Below the pieces are notes generated by a model, which was not told the origin of the DNA, searched no databases, and saw only the letters and a list, made by a program, of their open reading frames with translations. A DNA stretch of 23,078 bases from Lachnospiraceae bacterium (GTDB lineage Bacteria > Bacillota > Clostridia > Lachnospirales > Lachnospiraceae): contig CAAGKF010000233.1 of NCBI GenBank assembly GCA_900770345.1, positions 1 to 23,078 of the forward strand, written 5' to 3'. Both the position numbers and the translations under genes were made by a program. Below are positions 16,020 to 22,184 of the stretch, one piece after another; within the stretch, counting starts at the first letter, position 1; each line of letters begins with the position of its first letter.

Positions 16020-16059
16020 TTCTAGGAATTATATTATGGTTAAGAGGAGGTGCCTTAAT

Positions 16060-16206
16060 ATGAAGCACGTTAAGACTTTGAATACGAACACATTAAAGGA
16101 TACCATGAAGAAGGGCGGCTGCGGCGAGTGCCAGACTTCCTGCCAGTCTGCATGTAAGACATCCTGTACCGTTGGCAATCAGAGCTGCGAGAACGCTAAT
16201 CGCTAA
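16060..16206 (+). CDS. scfA: SCIFF (six cysteines in forty-five) ribosomal peptide precursor
   Basis: Short precursor peptide of 48 aa. The leader MKHVKTLNTNTLKDT is the strongly conserved SCIFF start. The core has six cysteines at 21, 24, 28, 32, 36 and 43, in the pattern CGECQTSCQSACKTSC. C32 and T37 match the pair joined by a thioether in related SCIFF peptides (Thermoanaerobacter and C. thermocellum systems). The family is found in almost all Clostridia and is modified by a radical-SAM enzyme; the mature product's role is unknown. The frame is open further upstream from 15991, but that longer version would cover the promoter. AGGAGG 9 nt upstream fixes the ATG at 16060. It is followed by the maturase gene. 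Confidence 0.95.
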   Translation: MKHVKTLNTNTLKDTMKKGGCGECQTSCQSACKTSCTVGNQSCENANR

Positions 16207-16271
16207 TTGCCTGTCTGCGTTCCGGCTGCGCCGGTGGCTGATGGGAAACAGAGAAAAACATTTTGGTAAGT

Positions 16272-16304
16272 AAGCCCCTATGGTCGATGGGATTATAGGG
16301 GCTT
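16272..16304 (+). terminator. Attenuator hairpin between scfA and its maturase gene
   Basis: AAGCCCCTA (16272-16280) and TAGGGGCTT (16296-16304) form a perfect 9-bp stem with a 15-nt loop, followed by only one further T and then GCC. The tail is weak, so partial termination is likely. It could cut expression of the enzyme relative to its peptide substrate. A smaller hairpin, CCGGC-TGC-GCCGG, lies upstream at 16222-16234. Confidence 0.6.
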
Positions 16305-16336
16305 TGCCATGTATAAGAGAAAGAGAGAGAAAATTC

Positions 16337-17737
16337 GTGATTCATCAGTATATTAATAACGGCTATCATATTGTTCTGGATGTTAACAGCGGTTCCGTCC
16401 ATGTGGTTGATCCGGTGGTGTATGATGCCATTGCGGTCGTATCCGAGATGATACCGGAGATGGAGAAGCCGGAGAAGCTGCCGGAAGAGGTAAAGGAAAC
16501 GGTGAAGACCAGACTGGCGGATGCTTACCCGGTGAAGGAACTGGAAGAGGCTCTGGAGGATATTGAGGAGCTGATCTCCATGGAGCAGCTTCTGACAAAG
16601 GATATTTACCGTGATTTTGTGGTAGACTTTAAAAAGAGAAAGACAGTTGTAAAGGCACTCTGCCTGCATATTGCTCATGACTGTAATCTTGCCTGCCGCT
16701 ACTGTTTCGCGGAGGAAGGTGAGTATCACGGACGCCGTGCTCTTATGAGCTATGAAGTGGGAAAGAAGGCGCTGGACTTCCTGATCGCCAATTCCGGAAA
16801 CAGAGAGCATCTGGAGGTAGACTTTTTCGGCGGTGAGCCTCTGCTTAACTGGGGCGTGGTCAAGAAGCTGGTTGAGTACGGACGTTCCCAGGAAGAGGCG
16901 CACCACAAGAAATTCCGGTTCACACTGACGACCAACGGCGTTCTGTTAAATGACGAGATCATGGAGTTCTGCAACAGAGAAATGAGCAATGTGGTCTTAA
17001 GCCTTGACGGACGGAAGGAAATTAATGACAAAATGCGTCCTTTCCGCAACGGCAGCGGCAGCTATGATCTGATCGTTCCCAAGCTCCGAAAGTTTGCAGA
17101 GAGCAGAGGACAGATGAACTACTATGTGAGAGGTACATTTACCAGAAATAATCTGGACTTTGCCTCAGATGTTCTTCATTACGCCGATCTGGGCTTTGAG
17201 CAGATGTCCATGGAGCCGGTGGTAGCCGATCCGGCGGAGGATTATGCGATTCGGGAGGAGGATATTCCGGCTATTCTGAAGGAGTATGACAGACTGGCAG
17301 TGGAATATATCAAGCGCAGGAAAGAGGGGAGAGGCTTCAATTTCTTCCATTTTATGATCGATCTGAAGGCAGGTCCCTGCGTTGCCAAGCGTATGGCCGG
17401 CTGCGGTTCGGGAACAGAGTATCTGGCTGTGACGCCCTGGGGAGATCTGTATCCCTGTCATCAGTTTGTGGGAAATGAAAAATTCCTTCTGGGAAATGTG
17501 GACGCCGGCATTGTAAACCAGGAGATCCGCGATGAGTTTAAGCTCTGCAATGTCTACGCCAAGGAGAAATGCAAAGACTGTTTTGCGAGATTTTACTGCA
17601 GCGGCGGCTGTGCTGCCAATGCCTACAATTTCAGCGGTTCCATTAACGGTGCTTATGATATCGGCTGTGAGATGCAGAAGAAGAGGATCGAATGCGCTAT
17701 TATGATCAAGGCAGCTCTGGCAGAGGAGCAGTCATAA
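16337..17737 (+). CDS. scfB: SCIFF radical-SAM/SPASM maturase
   Basis: Radical-SAM peptide thioether synthase of 466 aa that modifies the upstream SCIFF peptide. The N-terminal 85 residues form the peptide-recognition (RRE, PqqD-like) region, starting MIHQYINNGYHIVLDVNSGS as in other SCIFF maturases. The radical-SAM 4Fe-4S motif is C116, C120, C123 in CNLACRYC, and FFGGEP (163-168) is the SAM-binding GGE motif. The SPASM region carries extra cysteines at 348, 356, 374, 404, 412, 415, 421, 425 and 444 for auxiliary clusters. The start is GTG at 16337-16339, chosen by alignment to the family start; a longer open frame from 16280 begins in the hairpin loop. The SD is weak (GAGAGA), consistent with low expression relative to scfA. 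tgt begins 48 nt downstream. Confidence 0.94.
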   Translation: MIHQYINNGYHIVLDVNSGSVHVVDPVVYDAIAVVSEMIPEMEKPEKLPEEVKETVKTRLADAYPVKELEEALEDIEELISMEQLLTKDIYRDFVVDFKKRKTVVKALCLHIAHDCNLACRYCFAEEGEYHGRRALMSYEVGKKALDFLIANSGNREHLEVDFFGGEPLLNWGVVKKLVEYGRSQEEAHHKKFRFTLTTNGVLLNDEIMEFCNREMSNVVLSLDGRKEINDKMRPFRNGSGSYDLIVPKLRKFAESRGQMNYYVRGTFTRNNLDFASDVLHYADLGFEQMSMEPVVADPAEDYAIREEDIPAILKEYDRLAVEYIKRRKEGRGFNFFHFMIDLKAGPCVAKRMAGCGSGTEYLAVTPWGDLYPCHQFVGNEKFLLGNVDAGIVNQEIRDEFKLCNVYAKEKCKDCFARFYCSGGCAANAYNFSGSINGAYDIGCEMQKKRIECAIMIKAALAEEQS

Positions 17738-17785
17738 AGAATCAGCTGTAAAGCATCAGCCATGATGGAAAGGCCGGTATAAAAT

Positions 17786-18931
17786 ATGAAATATCAAGTA
17801 ATAACAAAGGACGGAAAGGCCAGAAGGGCTGTTATGGAGACGGTTCACGGAACCATTCAGACCCCTGTGTTCATGAATGTGGGGACTGTGGGCGCCATCA
17901 AGGGTGCGGTTTCTACGGATGATCTTCGTGGGATCCGTACACAGGTGGAGCTTTCCAATACCTATCATCTTCACGTGCGCACCGGTGATAAACTGATCAA
18001 GCAGTTCGGCGGTCTTCACAAATTCATGAATTGGGACAGGCCCATACTGACAGATTCCGGCGGTTTTCAGGTGTTTTCTCTGACCAACCTGAGAAAAATC
18101 AAGGAAGAGGGCGTATATTTTAACTCTCATATCGACGGTCATAAGATCTTCATGGGACCGGAGGAGAGCATGCAGATTCAGTCCAATCTGGGTTCTACCA
18201 TTGCTATGGCTTTTGACGAATGTCCTCCAAGTCATGCGGATTATGACTATATCCGCAAATCGGTGGATCGTACTACCCGCTGGCTGGCACGCTGTAAGGA
18301 AGAGATGGCAAGGCTGAATGCGCTTCCCGACACCGTGAACAGAGAACAGCTGCTGTTCGGCATCAATCAGGGAGGCGTTGTGGATGAGATCCGTATTGAA
18401 CATGCGGAGACTATCCGGGAAATGAATCTGGACGGCTATGCCATCGGCGGTCTGGCAGTGGGCGAGAGTCATGAGGAAATGTATCACATTCTGGATGTGA
18501 CGGTTCCTCATCTGCCGGAGGATAAGCCGGTTTACCTCATGGGCGTGGGAACTCCTGCCAATATTCTGGAGGCTGTGGACAGAGGCGTGGATTTCTTCGA
18601 CTGCGTATATCCTTCCAGAAACGGACGTCACGGTCATGTATATACCAATCAGGGAAAGCTGAACCTTTTTAATCAGAAGTATGAGCTGGATCCCAGGCCG
18701 ATCGAGGAGGGATGCGGCTGTCCCGCCTGCCGCTCCTACAGCAGGGCATATATCCGTCATCTTCTGAAAGCAAAAGAAATGCTTGGAATGAGATTATGTA
18801 CCTTGCATAATTTGTATTTTTATAATACAATGATGGAAGAGATTCGGGACGCCATTGAAGAGCACCGTTATGCGGAGTATAAAGCTGCCAAGCTTGCCGG
18901 CATGACAGGCTCCGGACAGGCGCGCCAGTGA
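17786..18931 (+). CDS. tgt: tRNA-guanine transglycosylase
   Basis: Cytosolic enzyme of 381 aa that swaps guanine 34 of GUN-anticodon tRNAs for a queuine precursor base (preQ1). The substrate-binding aspartate is D90 in ILTDSGGFQVFSL, and the nucleophile is D272 in FDCVYPSRNGRHGHVY. The zinc site is C310, C312, C315 and H341 (GCGCPAC ... TLHNL). The length matches the bacterial family. The ATG has GGAAAGG 12 nt upstream, a little long. In many Firmicutes tgt sits beside yajC, as here. The ruvAB and queA genes that often precede it are not seen; scfB is upstream instead. Confidence 0.96.
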   Translation: MKYQVITKDGKARRAVMETVHGTIQTPVFMNVGTVGAIKGAVSTDDLRGIRTQVELSNTYHLHVRTGDKLIKQFGGLHKFMNWDRPILTDSGGFQVFSLTNLRKIKEEGVYFNSHIDGHKIFMGPEESMQIQSNLGSTIAMAFDECPPSHADYDYIRKSVDRTTRWLARCKEEMARLNALPDTVNREQLLFGINQGGVVDEIRIEHAETIREMNLDGYAIGGLAVGESHEEMYHILDVTVPHLPEDKPVYLMGVGTPANILEAVDRGVDFFDCVYPSRNGRHGHVYTNQGKLNLFNQKYELDPRPIEEGCGCPACRSYSRAYIRHLLKAKEMLGMRLCTLHNLYFYNTMMEEIRDAIEEHRYAEYKAAKLAGMTGSGQARQ

Positions 18932-19037
18932 AATCAATATTACTGTTCGGAGGGGACATCTTCGGATTTTCCGCTGCCTGAACGGTAGCAAATAAATTGC
19001 TGCGGCTTTGATGCGCAGCGGTGAAGGAGGAAATAAA

Positions 19038-19319
19038 ATGGGTACAAACAGTCCGATTTTCTGGATTCTCTATATTGTACTGCTGGGCGGTATGTTATAC
19101 TTTATGGCAATTCGTCCCCAGAAGAAAGAGAAGCAGAGACAGCAGGAGCTGCTGAACAGTGTGGCCGTAGGTGACACTATTCTGACTACCAGCGGATTTT
19201 ACGGCGTTATTATCGACATGACAGATGATACCGTGATCGTAGAGTTCGGCAGCAATAAGAACTGCCGTATTCCGATGCAGAAGGCAGCCATTGTCCAGGT
19301 TGAGAAGCCGGAGGCATAA
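19038..19319 (+). CDS. yajC: Preprotein translocase subunit YajC
   Basis: Small Sec-associated membrane protein of 93 aa. One membrane helix lies at about residues 7-25 (IFWILYIVLLGGMLYFMAIR), followed by the family mark RPQKKEKQRQQELL and a soluble domain with VGDTILTTSGFYGVI. It binds the SecDF complex in bacteria. AAGGAGG 7 nt upstream fixes the ATG at 19038; the earlier ATG at 19011 lacks a ribosome site. The 106-nt gap after tgt contains a small hairpin (GCTGCG 18999-19004, CGCAGC 19014-19019) just before the SD. secDF, often next in other species, is not here. Confidence 0.95.
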   Translation: MGTNSPIFWILYIVLLGGMLYFMAIRPQKKEKQRQQELLNSVAVGDTILTTSGFYGVIIDMTDDTVIVEFGSNKNCRIPMQKAAIVQVEKPEA

Positions 19320-19335
19320 AACAGGTCTTGTCTGG

Positions 19336-19364
19336 AGCCTGGGGATAATCCCCGGGCTTTTCTG
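19336..19364 (+). terminator. Terminator after yajC
   Basis: Ten-pair stem AGCCTGGGGA (19336-19345) and TCCCCGGGCT (19349-19358) with a TAA loop and one G-T pair, then TTTTCTGTT. It closes the scfA-scfB-tgt-yajC group. Only 26 nt separate it from the next start codon, so the HAD gene probably depends on read-through or a promoter inside yajC. Confidence 0.8.
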
Positions 19365-19390
19365 TTATGCCGGGAAAGGAGGAGGAATAA

Positions 19391-20005
19391 ATGATCAGAA
19401 ATATTGTATTTGATATGGGAAAAGTTATGGTCGATTATGTGCCGGATAAGGTCTGCGATCATTTCATTGAAGATGCTGCCGAGAAAAAAGAGGTGTCAGC
19501 AGCAGTCTTTTCCTCTCAGGAATGGGTCCTTCTGGATATGGGACTGATATCGGAGGATGCGGCCTTAAAAAGGATGCAGTCCAGGCTGGATACGGAACAC
19601 AAGCGTCAGATGGCCGGGTTCTGTTTTGAACACTGGCATGAGTACAATATGTATCCCAAGGAAGGAATGGGGGAACTGGTGCGCCGGCTGAAAGCAGATG
19701 GGTTTGGCATTTATCTCTGCTCCAATGCTTCCGTCCGCCTGCTGAATTGCTATAGGGATGTGATCCCGGCCATTGACTGCTTTGACGGCGTTCTTTTTTC
19801 TGCTGAGATCAAATATATAAAGCCCCAGAAAGAAATCTACCGGACACTTTTTGAACGTTTCCGCTTAAAGCCGGAGGAATGCTTTTTTGTGGATGACCTG
19901 GATCTGAATATTGAAGGAGCCAGGTCCTGCGGCATGGATGGATATTGCTTTGCAGACGGTGATGTGGAAAAGCTGGAGAATGTGCTGACGGCGCTGAAAA
20001 AATGA
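19391..20005 (+). CDS. HAD-family hydrolase, YihX-like
   Basis: Predicted cytosolic phosphatase of 204 aa. Motif I is IVFDMGKVMVDY with nucleophile D8; the D+2 position is Gly, as in the YihX group. Motif II is LCSNAS (S111), motif III the lysine K144 in KYIKPQKEIY, and motif IV FFVDDLDLN with D168-D169. The helical cap lies at about residues 18-85. YihX of E. coli removes phosphate from glucose-1-phosphate, but specificity in this family varies. GGAAAGGAGGAGGAA lies just before the ATG. It is followed by a very strong terminator and belongs to no clear pathway in the window. Confidence 0.88.
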   Translation: MIRNIVFDMGKVMVDYVPDKVCDHFIEDAAEKKEVSAAVFSSQEWVLLDMGLISEDAALKRMQSRLDTEHKRQMAGFCFEHWHEYNMYPKEGMGELVRRLKADGFGIYLCSNASVRLLNCYRDVIPAIDCFDGVLFSAEIKYIKPQKEIYRTLFERFRLKPEECFFVDDLDLNIEGARSCGMDGYCFADGDVEKLENVLTALKK

Positions 20006-20025
20006 TGCAAAAAACTCCCTGGAAT

Positions 20026-20061
20026 AAAAAAGTTCCGTACCATACGGTACGGAACTTTTTT
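20026..20061. terminator. Very strong bidirectional terminator after the HAD gene
   Basis: A perfect 16-bp inverted repeat runs from 20026-20041 (A6 then GTTCCGTACC) to 20046-20061 (GGTACGGAAC then T6) around an ATAC tetraloop. The A6/T6 ends make it work equally well in both directions. It ends HAD transcription on the plus strand and would also stop anything coming leftward from the non-coding stretch. Confidence 0.93.
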
Positions 20062-20179
20062 GTTAGGATTTAGGATTTTCAAAAAGGGTTGAAGGATAGT
20101 TGTTAAACATTCGTGCATCTCTTATGCACTTAGTATAACACGCAATCCTCCAAAATGTTTGAATGTTCCTTGAATAGAT

Positions 20180-20198
20180 TATTAAGAAATTCTTAATA
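20180..20198. repeat. 19-bp palindrome upstream of ade
   Basis: TATTAAGAAATTCTTAATA is a perfect palindrome around one central A. It lies about 70-85 nt upstream of the ade -35 box. It could be an operator; the binding protein is unknown. Confidence 0.5.
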
Positions 20199-20265
20199 TT
20201 GAGTTTATCAAGGATGAGCATCACCCTGTCGCTGAGGGTAATATATATTTAATAAATTCAGAATA

Positions 20266-20294
20266 TTGTATTGTATGTGATTTTATAGTATTAT
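20266..20294 (+). promoter_or_regulatory. Candidate ade promoter
   Basis: TTGTAT (20266-20271) and TATTAT (20289-20294) spaced by 17 nt. The predicted start is near 20301, about 39 nt before the GTG start codon. The region is AT-rich, so other nearby boxes are possible. Confidence 0.55.
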
Positions 20295-20339
20295 AAATAC
20301 AGAAACATTTTCGTATATAACACCATGGGAGGTGGAATT

Positions 20340-22103
20340 GTGGAACAATATACTGAAAGCAAGAAACTGATGGATGTTGCTTCCGGCCGCCGGAAGGCCT
20401 CGCTGGTACTGAAAGGGGGAAGCGTGGTAAATGTGTTTACCGAGGAGATAGAAACGGTTGACATTGCCATTGAGAACGGGATCATTGCCGGTCTGGGTTC
20501 TTATGATGGGGAAGAGAATGTGGATATGGCGGGAAAGTTTATCTGCCCGGGGTTTATAGATGGTCACATTCATCTGGAAAGCTCCATGGTTTCTCCGGCG
20601 GAATTCGAGAAAGCTGTTCTGCCTCATGGAACGACAGCTGTGATTACGGATCCTCATGAAATATCCAATGTAGCCGGACTCCAGGGGCTGGATTATATGC
20701 TGGAGGCAACGAAAGATCTTCTTCTGAACGTATATTTTATGCTTCCGTCCTGTGTTCCCGCGGCGCCGCTGGATGAATCGGGAGCTGTCTTAAGGGCGAA
20801 GGATCTGGAGCCTTACTATCAGAATCCCAGAGTGCTGGGACTGGCAGAGGTTATGGATGCGCAGGGAGTAATCGGGGGAGATCCGGATCTTTTGAAAAAG
20901 CTGCGGGACAGCAGAAGTGCCGGAAGGATATCGGATGGTCATGCGCCTTTTCTGGATGGAAAGGATCTGTGTGCTTATATATGTGGGGGTGTCCGTTCAG
21001 ATCACGAATGCTCCGATCCGGAGGAGGCAAGAAAGAAGCTGGCCCGGGGGCAGTGGATCATGATACGCGAAGGAACAGCCGCCAGGAATCTTCAGGCCCT
21101 GATGCCGCTGTTTGAAGCGCCCTGTTATGAGCGCTGCATGCTGGTGACAGATGACAAACATCCCGGAGATCTTATATGTCTCGGACATATTGATTATATT
21201 ATCCGCAGGGCTGTGGCTCTGGGGGCCGATCCTGTAAGGGCAATCCGTATGGGAACTCTTCACGAAGCTCAGTATTTCGGGTTGAAGGACAGAGGAGCGG
21301 TAGCTCCCGGCATGAAGGCGGATCTGGCAGTGCTGGAGGATCTGAGGGATTTTCGTGTTCTGGCTGTATATAAAGACGGAAAGCTGGCGGCCTGCGGCGG
21401 AAACATGGTGGATCAGAGAAAAACGCATACAGTTATTGATGTAAAAACGCCGGATCAGGTCAAAGAACGATATCCGGCTGTATTTGATTCCTTCCATATA
21501 AAAGAAATCACAGAGGAGGATTTCAGGCTGGAGCGGCAGGGCCCGACACAGCGCATTATACAGCTGAAGCCTCATGAGCTTCTGACGGAAGAACGTCTGG
21601 AGCCCTGGCTTCCGGAAAATACAACAGGTGTCTCTGTGGAGCGTGATATTATAAAAGCGGCTGTTTTTGAACGTCATCATAATACCGGACACGCGGGACT
21701 GGGATTTCTCGGAGGCTATGGGCTGAAGAAGGGGGCGGTGGCAACCAGTGTTGCCCATGATTCCCACAATCTGATCGTAGTCGGCACCAATGACCGGGAT
21801 ATGGCTCTGGCGGCCAATGCTGTATGCAGGAATAAGGGCGGGCTGGCTGTTGCGGCAGACGGGGAAATAAGAGGCGAGCTGGCGCTGCCCATTGGAGGAA
21901 TTATGACAGATCGGCCGGCAGCGTTTGTGGAGGAAAAGCTGGAATTGCTGAAAAAAGAGACGCAGGAGCTGGGAGTCCGGACAGATATTGATGCTTTTAT
22001 GACATTGGCTTTTGTGAGCCTCCCGGTGATTCCAAAGCTTCGTCTGAATACCTGCGGGATTGTTGACGTGCAAAAGCGGCGGTCGGTGCCGTCTTCCTTC
22101 TGA
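20340..22103 (+). CDS. ade: Adenine deaminase
   Basis: Amidohydrolase-fold enzyme of 587 aa converting adenine to hypoxanthine and ammonia in purine salvage. The metal-binding motif is CPGFIDGHIHLESSM with H76 and H78, followed by GTTAVITDPHEISNVAG (97-113). CMLVTDDKHPGDL and the block GTLHEAQYFGLKDRGAVAPG complete the core, and HHNTGHAGLGF lies in the C-terminal domain specific to this family. The length is close to B. subtilis Ade. The GTG at 20340 is chosen because GGGAGG (20327-20332) lies 7 nt upstream; the ATG at 20325, five codons earlier, overlaps that site. A dedicated promoter lies upstream and the subtilase gene follows after 81 nt without a visible terminator. Confidence 0.95.
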   Translation: MEQYTESKKLMDVASGRRKASLVLKGGSVVNVFTEEIETVDIAIENGIIAGLGSYDGEENVDMAGKFICPGFIDGHIHLESSMVSPAEFEKAVLPHGTTAVITDPHEISNVAGLQGLDYMLEATKDLLLNVYFMLPSCVPAAPLDESGAVLRAKDLEPYYQNPRVLGLAEVMDAQGVIGGDPDLLKKLRDSRSAGRISDGHAPFLDGKDLCAYICGGVRSDHECSDPEEARKKLARGQWIMIREGTAARNLQALMPLFEAPCYERCMLVTDDKHPGDLICLGHIDYIIRRAVALGADPVRAIRMGTLHEAQYFGLKDRGAVAPGMKADLAVLEDLRDFRVLAVYKDGKLAACGGNMVDQRKTHTVIDVKTPDQVKERYPAVFDSFHIKEITEEDFRLERQGPTQRIIQLKPHELLTEERLEPWLPENTTGVSVERDIIKAAVFERHHNTGHAGLGFLGGYGLKKGAVATSVAHDSHNLIVVGTNDRDMALAANAVCRNKGGLAVAADGEIRGELALPIGGIMTDRPAAFVEEKLELLKKETQELGVRTDIDAFMTLAFVSLPVIPKLRLNTCGIVDVQKRRSVPSSF

Positions 22104-22184
22104 TACAGGGAGATTCTGCGGCGCGGAACATCTGGCACGGAACCTCTTTTTCGGGAATATGTTAATAAAAAAGGGTTTCATAAT

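Larger units (their letters stand above)
20062..20339. other. Non-coding region between the HAD gene and ade
   Basis: AT-rich stretch without a convincing gene. It holds a direct TTAGGAT repeat (20062-20075), a hairpin GTGCAT-CTCTT-ATGCAC (20113-20129), a minus-strand extended -10 box TGTTATACT (20132-20140), a 19-bp palindrome (20180-20198), a hairpin ACCCT/AGGGT (20223-20239) and the ade promoter. AACATTC (20106-20112) and GAATGTT (20161-20167) could pair around the first hairpin. No purine riboswitch core is recognisable. Confidence 0.6.

Noticed and set aside
15991..16059. Longer N-terminus for the SCIFF peptide
   Set aside because: The extra codons coincide with a consensus promoter and SD, and SCIFF peptides begin at MKH.
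17738..17785. Separate promoter directly before tgt (TATAAA near 17777)
   Set aside because: It lies only a few bases from the ATG with no -35 box and leaves no room for a leader.
17756..18760. Minus-strand open frame of 334 codons opposite tgt
   Set aside because: Antisense to a fully supported tgt, with no ribosome binding site or family pattern.
20062..20339. Purine riboswitch before ade
   Set aside because: The conserved loop and junction sequences of the purine aptamer could not be found; only simple palindromes are seen.
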